A DNA stretch of 64,000 nt from Flavobacterium piscisymbiosum (GCF_020905295.1 NZ_JAJJMM010000001.1:5332001-5396000), one strand, 5' to 3'. Shown: positions 18,373 through 30,955, numbered from the stretch's first letter. Notes: generated from the sequence alone by a model not told the origin. Made by a program: numbers and translations.

Positions 18373-21300
18373 TTAGGTTGATTTCCAAAAACTTTCATTC
18401 AGTATGTATTTATTGTCCTTTACGTTTTGATACTTTTTCTTAAACTCCGAAGGATTTATATTATAAAATTGCTGAAAGTGTTTCCTGAAATATTTTATAT
18501 CACCAAAACCGGCAATCGAAGCGGCCTGACTTATTTGTAAATCGGTTGTAATTAATAATGTTGCAACTTTTCGCAATCGAACGTTTCGGGTAAATTCTGA
18601 AACAGATTTGCCTGTAATTTTTTTAATTTTTTTATATACTAAAGAATAACTCATGCCCAGGTGAAATGCCAGATCGTGCACATTGAAATTTTCGACATCC
18701 AAATTGGCATCAATAACGTCTACGATTCTTTCTATGAGTTTTTTATCCTCATCAGAGAGTTTTAGATTTGCCTCTTTTTTGGTCACTGAGTTCAGCAAAT
18801 AATTCTGTTCACTATCTCTTCGGGCTAATATTCCGCTGATTCTGGCTAATAAATATTCATTATCAAATGGTTTTGTGATGTAATCATCGGCTCCCACTTC
18901 GGCACCTTTTAGTTTTACTTCTTCTGAAGTTCCTCCGGTAAGTAATATTACAGGAATGTGCTTTAATTCTTCATCAGATTTTATATGCTTGCAAAAAGCC
19001 ACGCCATTCATTTCTCCCATTACAACATCTGAAATTACTAAGTCGGGCTGTATTTTTTTGATAATAGTCAAAGCTGTTTCTGCATTTTCAGCCAGCGTAA
19101 TATGATATTTTGGCGCTAAAATTCGCTTTAGATAATTTCTTATCTGGGCATTATCATCAACTACTAAAATACTTTTGGCATCTTTTATTAATTCATTGAC
19201 AGTTTCCGTTTCATCAATTCTCTGCAAACCATTTTCCTGCAATACCGTATCTTCCAGAGCTTCTTCTAGAAACAAAGTTCTGTCGCTTAAGTCTTCTCTG
19301 ATTTCTATATCTCCAAAATGTTCTTTCCCCAAAGGCAATTTAATTTCAAAAATAGCTCCTCCGTTTTCATTATCGTAACAGCTCACTTCACCAAAATGCT
19401 GATTAACAAATTGTTTCACCAAATAAAGCCCAATACCAAATCCTTTACGGTTGTTTTTTATGTTGTTATTCGACTGATAAAACAAATTAAATATCTTGTC
19501 TTTATCAGCATCCGGAACACCTTCTCCGTTATCAATAACTTTTATAATAACCTCTTTGTCTGTGCATCGCAAATTGACAGTTACGCTTCCGTTTTCTTTT
19601 TCTGTAAATTTTAATGCGTTCGAAATCAGGTTAAACAACGTCATTTCTATTTTTTCGCGATCGACATAAACCAATAGCCTTTCTTCGGAAATACTAAAAC
19701 TGTAATCGATTTTTTTAATTTTTGCATGATGCACAAAACAGCTAAAAACCTCTTTGGCCAATTCTACAATATCAATTTGTCCAATTTTAAGTTTTCCCGT
19801 TTCTGTTTCTGTTTTTCTAAAAAGAAGCAGCTGATCGACCAAACTCAATAATCTTCTGGAATTACTGTATACCATTTCGATAGCGCCCGGATCTATTTGC
19901 TGATCTGTTCCATAAATGATATCCTTTAGCGGATTGATAATCATCGTTAAGGGCGATCTGAACTCGTGAGAAATATTCGTAAAAAAGGTTATCTTTTTCT
20001 CATTTAACTCTTTTTCCTGTTTTGCCAAATCCTGCGAAAGCTTTATTTCATATTGAAGCTGTGCTTGTTTTCGCTGGTATTTATCGACAACATAAATAAT
20101 AAAAGCAACAAGAAGAAAATAGATAAAATAGGCAAAACCGCTTCTGTACCATGGTGGTAATATGGTAATTGGCAGCGAAATCGACTTTGTATTCCAGACT
20201 CCTTCTGCATTTGTAGATTTTATCTTCAATACATAATCTCCCTCTGTCAATCGGGAATAATTGGCACTTCGGATATTATCAATATAATGCCATTGCGAAT
20301 CCCAGCCTTCGAGAAAATAAGCGTACGATATTTTTTCAGGCAAACTGTATTCTAAAGCAGTAAAATCGATATTAAGCATCGATTCGTCATAAGGTAATTT
20401 TAATTGATCGACGCCAAAAGAAGTGAGACCCGACTGATCAAAAACTTTATTATTTACTTTTATAGCGGTTATTACGACTTTTGGAAAATCATGAATCTGA
20501 CTATTAATTCTGGTATCAATAATATTAAAACCTTTAATTCCTCCAAAAACAATTTCGCCGGTGGTAAGTTTTAAGGCCGCATTGTAATTAAACTGATTGC
20601 TTTGCAGTCCATCAGTATCATGATAACTCGTTATTTTCCCGTTTTTTATATTATAACTGAATATTCCGTTATAGGTGCTGCCCCAAAAAGCGCCCTGATT
20701 GTCCTGAACAATGTTTAAAACCGAATTATTAGGAAGTCCGTTTCGCTGAGTAAGGATTTTTTTGGCCGAAGTTTCGGGATTAAAAATCATCAAACCTCCT
20801 CCTTCTGTACCCACCAGTATTTTTGTTTTCGAAAGAGCAATCACAGACCGAACCGGATATTTTACCTCAATTTCTTTTCGCTGCATTGTTTTGGTATTGA
20901 GGCGAATTAGTTTGGTAAAATTTCCTATCCAAAGATTGTTATTTTCATCTTCGGTGATCGAGATAATCCCTCTTATTTTTGCATCGACAAAATCGAATTT
21001 ATCGGTTGAATTATTGTAACGATACAGTCCTTCATCATCCGGAGAACCGGCCCATAAAACATTATCCTTACCACGAAAAAGTACCCATATATTTTTTTGA
21101 AATGACTGGTATTTGGGATTAAAAAAACTGTATTTTTTAAAATTACCCGTCTGAGCATTAAACAAAGAAACACCACCGCCGTAAGTAGCAAACCAGGTTC
21201 CTTTATTGTCCTTTACAATTGCGGTTACAAAATTATTCGAGATCGAATTGGGGTTGTTTGCGTTATAAGCATAATTGGTAAATGTATTGGTCTTTTTATT

Positions 21301-22464
21301 CCACAAACTTGCTCCTGCTCCGTCAGTTCCTATCCATAAATGTTCGCTATCCTGCTCTGATAACGAAAGAATAAAATCGCTGGGCAGGGTATTTTTTATG
21401 TTTTCATTTTTCGAAATAGTAATAAAAGGACTTTTTGTTTCTTCAATTTTATTTACTCCTCCTCTTAAAGTCCCAATCCAGACTCTGTTTTCATTGTCTG
21501 AAAACAACGATGAAATGGCGTTGCTGTTCAGTTTTTCTTCATCTGAACTCGCATTAAATAAAGAAAAAGTATCCGAAACATAATTGTATTTTATGATTCC
21601 GTTACCGTTTGTAGCGATCCAAAGTTCCTTTTTGTCTTTTTTACACATTAAATCAGAAATAGGATACTGAATTTCCTGATTCGTATAAATGTGATGTGTT
21701 TTGTTTGATCCGTTGTATTTTAATAAACCTTCATCGACCCCGATCCAAATATTCGAAAATTTATCGCATAAAATGCAGTTACCCGTTGTAAAATCAGAGA
21801 AAACAACGATAAGCTTTTTGGCCGTTGCATCCATAGTCACTAGGCCAACGCCCTGAACAAAACACCAGAATTTACCGGATTGATCAAAATCCATTCCCTG
21901 AACATGATAATCCCATTGCAGTTTTCCGTTTACATAAAGCGGGATCTGAATGATTTCCTGCTTGTCTGCATAATAAAGCAATCCCTTGCCTGCCGTGCCT
22001 ATATACATGTTTGATTTGTGATCGATGATTTTATTGATAACAAAATCTATAGGCTCACTCTTAGAAGTTTTCGCATTTAGATAATAGCGCGTACTAAACT
22101 GATTACTCAAATAATCATAAACACTTATTCCTCCTTTTGTACCAATCCAAATTTCATTTTTAGTTCCGCAAATACTTACAACCCTGTTATTGTTTAATGA
22201 ATTACGGTCGTTAGGTTCGTTTCTAAAGCTTAAAAAATTATAACCATCATACCTGCTTATTCCGTCATAAGTACCAAACCACATTAAGCCACGCTTGTCT
22301 TTGTAGACCGAAGTAACAGCATTATTGGCCAATCCGTTTTTTATGCCAATGTAACTAATATCATATTTAGCATGTCCAAATTTTGAAACAGATGAACCTG
22401 CTGTCTGTGGCATAGACGGCGAACAAACTAAAAGCATTAAAAATAATAGGATTCTATTTTTCAA
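18373..22464 (-). CDS. Hybrid two-component system regulator (HTCS) of PUL A
   Basis: The protein has 1363 residues and one-piece sensor-regulator architecture. A signal peptide precedes a periplasmic two-propeller Reg_prop sensor (about 30-680, many GLMWFGTYDG-like repeats), then a Y_Y_Y domain (about 690-755) and one membrane helix (about 770-790). Next come the histidine kinase with FFTNISHEFRSPL (His833), an N-box NLISNALKF and GFGIGLYLVKQF, a receiver domain with LVISDVVMGEMNG (Asp1146) and ITKPFD, and a C-terminal AraC HTH (about 1240-1350). It senses a glycan fragment in the periplasm and activates PUL genes. It lies between the two halves of PUL A, 78 bases ahead of GH105. The shared operators at 16650-16680 and 26141-26170 are its likely targets. 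Confidence 0.95.
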   Translation of the reverse strand: MKNRILLFLMLLVCSPSMPQTAGSSVSKFGHAKYDISYIGIKNGLANNAVTSVYKDKRGLMWFGTYDGISRYDGYNFLSFRNEPNDRNSLNNNRVVSICGTKNEIWIGTKGGISVYDYLSNQFSTRYYLNAKTSKSEPIDFVINKIIDHKSNMYIGTAGKGLLYYADKQEIIQIPLYVNGKLQWDYHVQGMDFDQSGKFWCFVQGVGLVTMDATAKKLIVVFSDFTTGNCILCDKFSNIWIGVDEGLLKYNGSNKTHHIYTNQEIQYPISDLMCKKDKKELWIATNGNGIIKYNYVSDTFSLFNASSDEEKLNSNAISSLFSDNENRVWIGTLRGGVNKIEETKSPFITISKNENIKNTLPSDFILSLSEQDSEHLWIGTDGAGASLWNKKTNTFTNYAYNANNPNSISNNFVTAIVKDNKGTWFATYGGGVSLFNAQTGNFKKYSFFNPKYQSFQKNIWVLFRGKDNVLWAGSPDDEGLYRYNNSTDKFDFVDAKIRGIISITEDENNNLWIGNFTKLIRLNTKTMQRKEIEVKYPVRSVIALSKTKILVGTEGGGLMIFNPETSAKKILTQRNGLPNNSVLNIVQDNQGAFWGSTYNGIFSYNIKNGKITSYHDTDGLQSNQFNYNAALKLTTGEIVFGGIKGFNIIDTRINSQIHDFPKVVITAIKVNNKVFDQSGLTSFGVDQLKLPYDESMLNIDFTALEYSLPEKISYAYFLEGWDSQWHYIDNIRSANYSRLTEGDYVLKIKSTNAEGVWNTKSISLPITILPPWYRSGFAYFIYFLLVAFIIYVVDKYQRKQAQLQYEIKLSQDLAKQEKELNEKKITFFTNISHEFRSPLTMIINPLKDIIYGTDQQIDPGAIEMVYSNSRRLLSLVDQLLLFRKTETETGKLKIGQIDIVELAKEVFSCFVHHAKIKKIDYSFSISEERLLVYVDREKIEMTLFNLISNALKFTEKENGSVTVNLRCTDKEVIIKVIDNGEGVPDADKDKIFNLFYQSNNNIKNNRKGFGIGLYLVKQFVNQHFGEVSCYDNENGGAIFEIKLPLGKEHFGDIEIREDLSDRTLFLEEALEDTVLQENGLQRIDETETVNELIKDAKSILVVDDNAQIRNYLKRILAPKYHITLAENAETALTIIKKIQPDLVISDVVMGEMNGVAFCKHIKSDEELKHIPVILLTGGTSEEVKLKGAEVGADDYITKPFDNEYLLARISGILARRDSEQNYLLNSVTKKEANLKLSDEDKKLIERIVDVIDANLDVENFNVHDLAFHLGMSYSLVYKKIKKITGKSVSEFTRNVRLRKVATLLITTDLQISQAASIAGFGDIKYFRKHFQQFYNINPSEFKKKYQNVKDNKYILNESFWKST

Positions 22465-22543
22465 AATATGGTAGGATTGGAATTAAGTATCAGCTTTTTT
22501 ATTAAAATTCATTTATTAAACTTAAAATCTTTAAAATTAGAAA

Positions 22544-22567
22544 AACCTATGAATGATTTCATAGGTT
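22544..22567. other. Small hairpin in the HTCS leader
   Basis: AACCTATGAA and TTCATAGGTT pair around a 4-base loop, 80 bases upstream of the HTCS start. There is no T-run, so it is not a clear terminator. Its role is unknown. Confidence 0.35.
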
Positions 22568-22655
22568 CTTCTGAACAAATATTTAGAAAAATACGAATTA
22601 AATTCATAGAATATAATTACTTCTTCCGTTTGCTTTGCTAGCGTCATAAAAAAAT

Positions 22656-22830
22656 AATTAAACACAGAGAAACATAGAATTTATGAACAAAAAGGATACA
22701 AAAAAAGAAATACATTTCTTTTTCATAGATAGTACCTATCCCGAAACTTCGGGACGGGATGCATTAAAAACAAGTGAAACGCCTTCTTTTAATTAGAAAA
22801 ATCTATGTTTCTATGTGTTAAAAATAATTA
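22656..22830. repeat. Palindromic intergenic element, copy 2
   Basis: The 377-base gap between the HTCS and LacZ-like genes holds no gene. Arms TTAAACACAGAGAAACATAG (22658-22677) and ATCTATGTTTCTATGTGTTA (22801-22820) enclose CCCGAAACTTCGGG (22740-22753) and a GGGATGCATT...GTGAAACGCC segment that appears inverted at 4538-4566. It belongs to the same dispersed family as 4500-4762. Confidence 0.65.
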
Positions 22831-22841
22831 TGCTCAACAGT

Positions 22842-25955
<3,114 letters not shown>

Positions 25956-26114
25956 TTAATTATTTTAAAAATGGGAACTAAAATTTAATACTCCTAAATT
26001 TTATTTCAATTAAATTTTGCCCATCATCATTACTAAAACAGATACACTTTAAAAAAATGTATTGGTCCCAATTAAAAATGATATGCTCAATTTTAGAAAT
26101 AAAAAATAACTTCA

Positions 26115-26170
26115 CAAATTTAGATAACAGCATATAAGACAAGAGGGACGTAACAATAAATTAGAAGGGG
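26115..26170 (-). promoter_or_regulatory. Promoter and operator of the LacZ-type GH2 gene, matching the SusC module
   Basis: On the minus strand TTG (26140-26142) is separated by 17 bases from TAAATTTG (26115-26122), a good Bacteroidota promoter. Plus-strand boxes AAGAGGG (26141-26147) and AGAAGGGG (26163-26170) have G-runs ending 23 bases apart, the spacing seen before SusC. The bases between box and -7 also align with the SusC promoter (CTTATA, then TTAT). The predicted leader to the ATG is about 150 bases. The rest of the 297-base gap shows nothing else. Confidence 0.62.
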
Positions 26171-26252
26171 TATATCAATAAAAACAGCTTTAAAACAAAT
26201 TAATTAGCAAATATTTTACATGATTCATAATTTTAAAACTAAAAAATGGATA

Positions 26253-27578
26253 TTATAGCACTGGCAACTTTTTTACTTCTAAAATTTTTACAGGCTCAGG
26301 ATTTGCTTTGACTAAACCTTCTCCATCGGCCTGATTTACATTTTGAGAAAAAATATGCAGTTGTTTTTTATCGTTCCAGAGTTCTTTATCAAAATTAGGT
26401 TCCCATTGCCCTACTGAAAATTGGCTAAGATCCTCTACTTTCCATTGTTTATTTTGCAGATTGGTATAGCCCAATGTTATTTTATTGTCTCTTTCTTCGT
26501 CTCTAAAAAGCAAATACAACATCGATTTATGTACTAAAATTTCAGGACGTGAAATAGGGATTCTTTTGGTACCTCCTCCGCCTAAAGTAAATGATTTGGT
26601 ATGAAAATTAGTCGGGATTAAATTCCATTTTCCTCTGGATAAATACACCACTTTATATTGCGGTATTCCGGTATTGTCCCAGTAAGTAGTAATATACGGA
26701 TTTCCCTGATCATCGACTGTCATGGCCGTTTGATTGATTAAGCTGCTGTTTTGAGGTACTGCCCAGGCTTGTTCGGCTGTTGCTTTTGTAATAGGCAAAA
26801 CGTATTTTTCGCCTGTAGATTTTTGCCATGTTTTTCCTCCATCTGCAGAAAAAGCGTAACAAATATCATGATTTGTAGATACGTCCCAACTTTCTCTCCA
26901 GACCCACGACATGTAAATTCCTTTTTTGCCTACACACATTTGCCAATAAGCACTGCGTTGATTTTCGCCGTCGATTAAATTATTTTGCAAAGATGTCCAT
27001 TGCTGCGTTTTTACATCATATAATTTCATAATCATATTTCCTCGTCCCGAAGCTCCGGAACGATAGCAAAACAATAATTTTCCGTCGGGTAAATTATGAA
27101 ATTCAGGATACGTTACTTTGGCTTCATCTGTGCCGGTCATCGCTTTTTCTTCGCCCAACGCTAAACTGTATGGCATTTTGCTTCTGGCATAACGCAAGCG
27201 CGTATCATGATGATCCCAACTCATATGAAGATAACCATCGCTGTCTATTGCAATGCTGATGTCGTTGTGTGCATCTTTTACATTACCGCTATACGGAGTA
27301 ATTAATGTATCCCATTTTTGTGCAGTTAGTTTGCGTTTTGCTAAAACTACCCTGCCTTCGGGATCGTAGTATGCTGTATATTGAACTCCTTTAAAAGTAG
27401 TTAAGGCGCTGTTCCTAAAAATTACGGTATTGACAGAATTATTGCTCCACCCTAAACCAATTTCGCTTTCGCTGGTTTTTAGCTGTGCCTTAGCCGTATA
27501 TGATGAAAATGCCATCATTAAAAACAAACTTGCAAATACCTGATTTTTATTTAAATGCCTTAGTAAATTGATATCCAT
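26253..27578 (-). CDS. BNR_4 beta-propeller protein, candidate Rha-GlcA lyase or rhamnosidase
   Basis: The protein has 441 residues with a signal peptide ending near YTAKAQ (about 32). The body is a BNR_4-type seven-bladed propeller with KDAHNDISIAIDSDGYLHMS and WDHHDTRLRYARS (His104, His118, His123, His124), YPEFHNLPDGKLLFCYRSG and RPEILVHKSMLYLLFRDEE. The same fold is used by GH145 rhamnosidases, the L-rhamnose-alpha-1,4-glucuronate lyases (PL42) and some ulvan lyases. A lyase acting on the Rha-GlcA cap of arabinogalactan would leave an unsaturated GlcA that the GH105 enzyme of this locus could remove. That pairing is inference; which catalytic residues apply cannot be decided by eye. Confidence 0.72.
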   Translation of the reverse strand: MDINLLRHLNKNQVFASLFLMMAFSSYTAKAQLKTSESEIGLGWSNNSVNTVIFRNSALTTFKGVQYTAYYDPEGRVVLAKRKLTAQKWDTLITPYSGNVKDAHNDISIAIDSDGYLHMSWDHHDTRLRYARSKMPYSLALGEEKAMTGTDEAKVTYPEFHNLPDGKLLFCYRSGASGRGNMIMKLYDVKTQQWTSLQNNLIDGENQRSAYWQMCVGKKGIYMSWVWRESWDVSTNHDICYAFSADGGKTWQKSTGEKYVLPITKATAEQAWAVPQNSSLINQTAMTVDDQGNPYITTYWDNTGIPQYKVVYLSRGKWNLIPTNFHTKSFTLGGGGTKRIPISRPEILVHKSMLYLLFRDEERDNKITLGYTNLQNKQWKVEDLSQFSVGQWEPNFDKELWNDKKQLHIFSQNVNQADGEGLVKANPEPVKILEVKKLPVL

Positions 27579-27652
27579 TTGTTGTTATTGTCAAATCGTT
27601 AATTTAAAATATCGTAGCTCTTTTTCCTGAGCATGATTTTATAACCATTTAA

Positions 27653-27683
27653 CAAATGTAACCACAACACTTATTTATACAAA
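27653..27683 (-). promoter_or_regulatory. Consensus promoter of the BNR_4 gene
   Basis: On the minus strand TTTG (27680-27683), a 19-base spacer and TACATTTG (27653-27660) match the Bacteroidota -33/-7 consensus exactly, 75 bases before the ATG at 27578. The spaced G-rich boxes of the SusC and LacZ-like promoters are absent, so this gene may be expressed differently. Confidence 0.6.
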
Positions 27684-27779
27684 GCAATACCAACCAGTTT
27701 TTAAATTTATTTATCAAATTTTTGAATAAAAAAATATCGTATCTATAAAAAATTATGAAAAAAGAACAACTTTACATTA

Positions 27780-28565
27780 TTAGGAGAAGATTTTGACCTC
27801 ATCCTGTTTAATATTAAATTTGCTTTGCTGCAACAAGGTTTTATTTTTAAGTTTGATAATATCCATGCTTTTCTTTTCTGTTTCATAAATAATATTCAGT
27901 CTGGAGGAAATAGGATAAATATCGTTTTCTTTAAGATTGGCAGCTTTATAAAAAAATATGGCTTTTTTTAGTGAGTTTAAAGAGTTGTGAAAATCTGAAA
28001 TTGAAAAATACAATTCGCTGATTTCTTTATAGCAGTCACCGCTTCTTTTATGATTGCTGCATTTTTCAAATAGAGAGGCGGCTTTAAAAATTGGAACTAA
28101 ACAATCTTGTATTGGTGCATTGGTACGCATTTTAGCCGACCAGAGCATTACCCATGATTCTGCCAAATCATTTGTTTGATTTGTTTTGGTTAATGTTTCT
28201 ATTGCTTTTTTGGCGTTGAATTCTATCATTGAATTGTTATTTCGCAACTCTTGCACCATAGCTAGCTGTAGATAACATTTACCGGAATAAATATCAGAAT
28301 GAATGCTCTGGCTTAACTGAAGGGCTTCTTCGGCATATTCGAACGCTTTTTCTAATGTTTTAGGATTATTATAAGAAGCTTCATACCAATCACTTATTTT
28401 CAATAAAGCCTTTATTTTTTCAATGCCCTGCAATCCTGTTAAGGATTTTTCAGTTTTTATCACATCTGCCTCCGTAAATAATTGGGTCCGGGCATATGTA
28501 TCAAACGAATTTCCAATTATTAACAGGATAATGATAAAGTATTCTGTGCAGGCAGATCGTTTCAT
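27780..28565 (-). CDS. Secreted TPR-type protein, possibly a truncated TPR sensor/regulator
   Basis: The protein has 261 residues. It starts with MKRSACTEYFIIILLIIGNS, a probable signal peptide. The rest is all helical with TPR-like units, for example KAFEYAEEALQLSQSIHSD, GKCYLQLAMVQELRNN and HNSLNSLKKAIFFYKAANL. It resembles the periplasmic TPR half of Bacteroidota regulators that normally continue into a membrane helix and a LuxR or AraC HTH or a kinase. Here it ends after a short charged helix (LKNKTLLQQSKFNIK) without a membrane segment or an output domain. It may be a remnant or a stand-alone scaffold. It is divergent from the membrane AraC regulator and 201 bases upstream of the BNR_4 gene on the same strand. 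Confidence 0.6.
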   Translation of the reverse strand: MKRSACTEYFIIILLIIGNSFDTYARTQLFTEADVIKTEKSLTGLQGIEKIKALLKISDWYEASYNNPKTLEKAFEYAEEALQLSQSIHSDIYSGKCYLQLAMVQELRNNNSMIEFNAKKAIETLTKTNQTNDLAESWVMLWSAKMRTNAPIQDCLVPIFKAASLFEKCSNHKRSGDCYKEISELYFSISDFHNSLNSLKKAIFFYKAANLKENDIYPISSRLNIIYETEKKSMDIIKLKNKTLLQQSKFNIKQDEVKIFS

Positions 28566-28648
28566 CTATTAATTCTAAGGATTAAAATGTTAATTCAAAG
28601 TTATTGATAAATTGGAGTAAAATAGTAGGAAGTTCTATTTTTTAAGAC

Positions 28649-28664
28649 CAACGATATATCGTTG
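28649..28664. promoter_or_regulatory. Perfect 16-bp palindrome in a divergent intergenic region
   Basis: CAACGATATATCGTTG is a perfect palindrome followed on the plus strand by TTTTTT. It lies in the 422-base gap 28566-28987 between the divergent TPR and AraC-type genes, 84 bases before the TPR start. It may be an operator or a small terminator. The same gap holds a second palindrome at 28816-28827 (TCTTCGCGAAGA). I see no gene in the gap. Confidence 0.4.
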
Positions 28665-28815
28665 TTTTTTGGCTGTAACTCGTCGTTCAAAAACTCTTCA
28701 TTCGATAGAAATCATCTGTAAAACAATTTATTAGACTATTAAAAATAAATCTTCATCAGCTATAAATTCTACACTAAATTATCATGTAAATAATTAAAAC
28801 CCATTTGATTTATTC

Positions 28816-28827
28816 TCTTCGCGAAGA
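28816..28827. promoter_or_regulatory. 12-bp palindrome TCTTCGCGAAGA upstream of the membrane AraC-type gene
   Basis: A perfect palindrome in otherwise AT-rich sequence, 160 bases before the TTG start of the regulator gene. It is a candidate operator only; nothing in the sequence says which protein binds. Confidence 0.3.
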
Positions 28828-28987
28828 AAATCATTTTAGTTAATCATTTCTTAATCCCTAAAAAAAGTCATCAGTATTACTATAAATTCGTTTTATCAAT
28901 TCGTATGAAATAAGTTATGTTGAAAAAAATGACTCGTTACCATGATATCCCAAAACAAATCTTAAAAACAACTTTTATATTATAAAA

Positions 28988-30127
28988 TTGATTTATACTA
29001 CACTTTTAAATATTGCAATTTTTCAGGGAATAATCTTAGGCTTAATTTTTTTTAAGTCTTCGTTATTCAATAGTAAATCCAATAAATATCTGGCATACTT
29101 ACTATTTACATTTTCTATCATTTTACTAAATCATGTTTTTGAGATTGAAAACGCCTTTACTCCCTATCCTATTCTGCGATTTATTGACCACATAGAGTGG
29201 GTATTTTTAATTCCTGCTTTCCTATTTCTGTTTATTATAAACCGGATTGATGATGCAGTAAAAATCAAACAAAAACATTATTTGTGTTTTATTCCATTTG
29301 CTTATTCCGCTATCCTTAATATTTCATACGATCTTGATCGTCTTGCAGGAATTTATACTATTCCAAAGTCTGGTATTAATCTCATCCCAATACTTGGCCT
29401 GGTTCATCTTGTTTTAGCCGTTACATTCATCCCGTTTCTGCCCATTTACTCTTATTTTATGATAAGACATTTAAAAAATTCAGAAGATAAAAAATGGATC
29501 AGTACTTTATTAACGATTGTTTCCTCATTATTACTAGTCTGGCTTATTACCGCTCTGCTCGGCTTATTTCTTCAATATGATATTTCTCCTACTATGAATG
29601 TTCTTGCTTTATCTGCAACATTCGTAATTCATTGGACTGCTTATGTAGGTATTTACAAATACAAACTGGCCAAAAACAAAGAGGCCGTTTACAATTTTCT
29701 AAATAATGATTTTGCTATTTCGTATAGCAATAATCTGCAAATTGTGGACAATAGTACGACACAAGAATATAGGGAACCTATTACAGCAGATAATCTCTAT
29801 TTTCAAAAACTGGAACTTCTTTGCAAAGAGCAGCACATTTATACAGACAGTACATTAAACAGAGAAAAAGTTGCCGAAAAACTGGGCATAAGTGCGGGAT
29901 ATGTTTCGCAAATTGTAAACACGATCACCGGAGATAACTTTGCTAATTACATCAATCAATACAGAGTTGAAGCTGTGAAGGAAATGATCTCGAATTCTGA
30001 GTATGAAAACTACAATTTGTTGACCATTGGATTAGAATCCGGGTTTACTTCAAAAACAACTTTTTATAAAGCCTTTAAAAAAGTTACGGGCCAAACACCA
30101 AATGAATATAAAAATACCAGTAAATAG
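28988..30127 (+). CDS. Membrane-embedded AraC-type transcriptional regulator
   Basis: The protein has 379 residues. The N-terminal 225 residues contain about seven hydrophobic segments, starting directly with IYTTLLNIAIFQGIILGLIF. The C-terminus (about 290-378) is an AraC HTH with EKVAEKLGISAGYVSQIVN and the second helix pair in LLTIGLESGFTSKTTFYKAF, ending KKVTGQTPNEYK. The start is the TTG at 28988. No ATG or GTG lies between the upstream in-frame stop at 28943 and this point, and the first membrane segment begins immediately. Such proteins are thought to sense membrane or external signals and bind DNA from the membrane. The next two genes carry a shared upstream element and may be its targets (inference). 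Confidence 0.85.
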   Translation: MIYTTLLNIAIFQGIILGLIFFKSSLFNSKSNKYLAYLLFTFSIILLNHVFEIENAFTPYPILRFIDHIEWVFLIPAFLFLFIINRIDDAVKIKQKHYLCFIPFAYSAILNISYDLDRLAGIYTIPKSGINLIPILGLVHLVLAVTFIPFLPIYSYFMIRHLKNSEDKKWISTLLTIVSSLLLVWLITALLGLFLQYDISPTMNVLALSATFVIHWTAYVGIYKYKLAKNKEAVYNFLNNDFAISYSNNLQIVDNSTTQEYREPITADNLYFQKLELLCKEQHIYTDSTLNREKVAEKLGISAGYVSQIVNTITGDNFANYINQYRVEAVKEMISNSEYENYNLLTIGLESGFTSKTTFYKAFKKVTGQTPNEYKNTSK

Positions 30128-30217
30128 GTACCAAATTATAAAGTTTTAAGCTTTTGAGACCTTTTATACTTTTTCTTAAACGAATTTTGGATTCAAATAA
30201 TTCAAAACAATTTTATG
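30121..30217 (+). promoter_or_regulatory. Upstream regulatory element, copy A (before the first beta-barrel gene)
   Basis: It begins at the stop codon of the regulator gene and runs to the next ATG. It contains GGTACCAA, 19 bases, TTGAGACC, an imperfect inverted pair, and then TTCAAATAATTCAAAACAA just before the start. It is near-identical in layout to 30956-31052. The shared core TTTTAAGCTTTTGA and equal spacing suggest one regulator for both genes. Confidence 0.55.
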
Positions 30218-30754
30218 AAAAAAAACTATCTATTACTTATTATTTTGTTAGCCTTTTATTCTGTGAATGCTCAAAATGAAACCGATCCTTATCAGAAAAA
30301 TAATGAAATTAAATTAAACGCACTTGCTCCTTTATTTCAATCTTTTCAAGTTGGTTACGAAAGACATTTAAATCATAATTCGTCATTAGGACTTTCTTTT
30401 TATTATGTGTTTGACAATACAAAGAATGAAAAGGATTTAAATTATTCAATATCTCCGTATTACAGAAGATATTTTGGTAAAAAATACGCATCAGGCTGGT
30501 TTGTTGAAGGATTTGGAATGCTGGCTTCAACAGATGGCAAAAAAATATACGCTTCAGAAGATCATTCAATATATACCGAAAATCCTGACGTTATTAATTT
30601 TGCTCTCGGTGCCGGCGGAGGCTGGAAATGGGTCAGTAAAAGCGGTTTTCTTTTTGAAGCAAATATTGGTTATGGCGGTATATTACTCAATGCAAATAAA
30701 ACGGACCATACTATTGTTGCAAAATTTGGACTGAGTGCAGGATATCGATTCTAG
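30215..30754 (+). CDS. Small outer-membrane beta-barrel protein (DUF3575-like)
   Basis: The protein has 179 residues with the signal peptide MKKNYLLLIILLAFYSVNAQ. The mature part alternates as an eight-strand barrel: KLNALAPLFQSFQVGYERHL, SLGLSFYYVF, ISPYYRRYF, GWFVEGFGML, FALGAGGGWKWV, GFLFEANIGYG and a terminal AKFGLSAGYRF ending in Phe. This resembles DUF3575-type outer-membrane proteins of unknown role. It follows the regulator with an 87-base gap containing an element that is repeated before the next gene, and is followed by its own terminator. No enzyme motif is visible. Confidence 0.7.
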   Translation: MKKNYLLLIILLAFYSVNAQNETDPYQKNNEIKLNALAPLFQSFQVGYERHLNHNSSLGLSFYYVFDNTKNEKDLNYSISPYYRRYFGKKYASGWFVEGFGMLASTDGKKIYASEDHSIYTENPDVINFALGAGGGWKWVSKSGFLFEANIGYGGILLNANKTDHTIVAKFGLSAGYRF

Positions 30755-30773
30755 TATTTCCCACTACTAATAC

Positions 30774-30803
30774 AAAGCTTCGGAGAAATCTGGGGCTTTT
30801 TTT
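30774..30803 (+). terminator. Rho-independent terminator after the first beta-barrel gene
   Basis: AAAGCTTCGGA and TCTGGGGCTTT pair (with G-T pairs) around GAAA and run into a T-tract. Loop and stem sequence match the terminator at 31632-31663. Confidence 0.75.
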
Positions 30804-30840
30804 ATTGCGGAATATCACTAAAACGACGTTGCAGTCAAGA

Positions 30841-30855
30841 GCAGGAAAGTCCTGC
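30841..30855. other. Small hairpin GCAGGA-AAG-TCCTGC between the two beta-barrel genes
   Basis: A 6-bp perfect stem with a 3-base loop in the 295-base gap between the two barrel genes. There is no T-run and no reading frame nearby. Function unknown. Confidence 0.3.
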
Positions 30856-30955
30856 CATCTGTGAGATTAGAATTCTGGGGTTACTTCAAAACGACTTTTT
30901 GTAAAGCTCAAAAAAAGTAACTGTTCATAATAACAAATAATGTTAAAATACCCCC

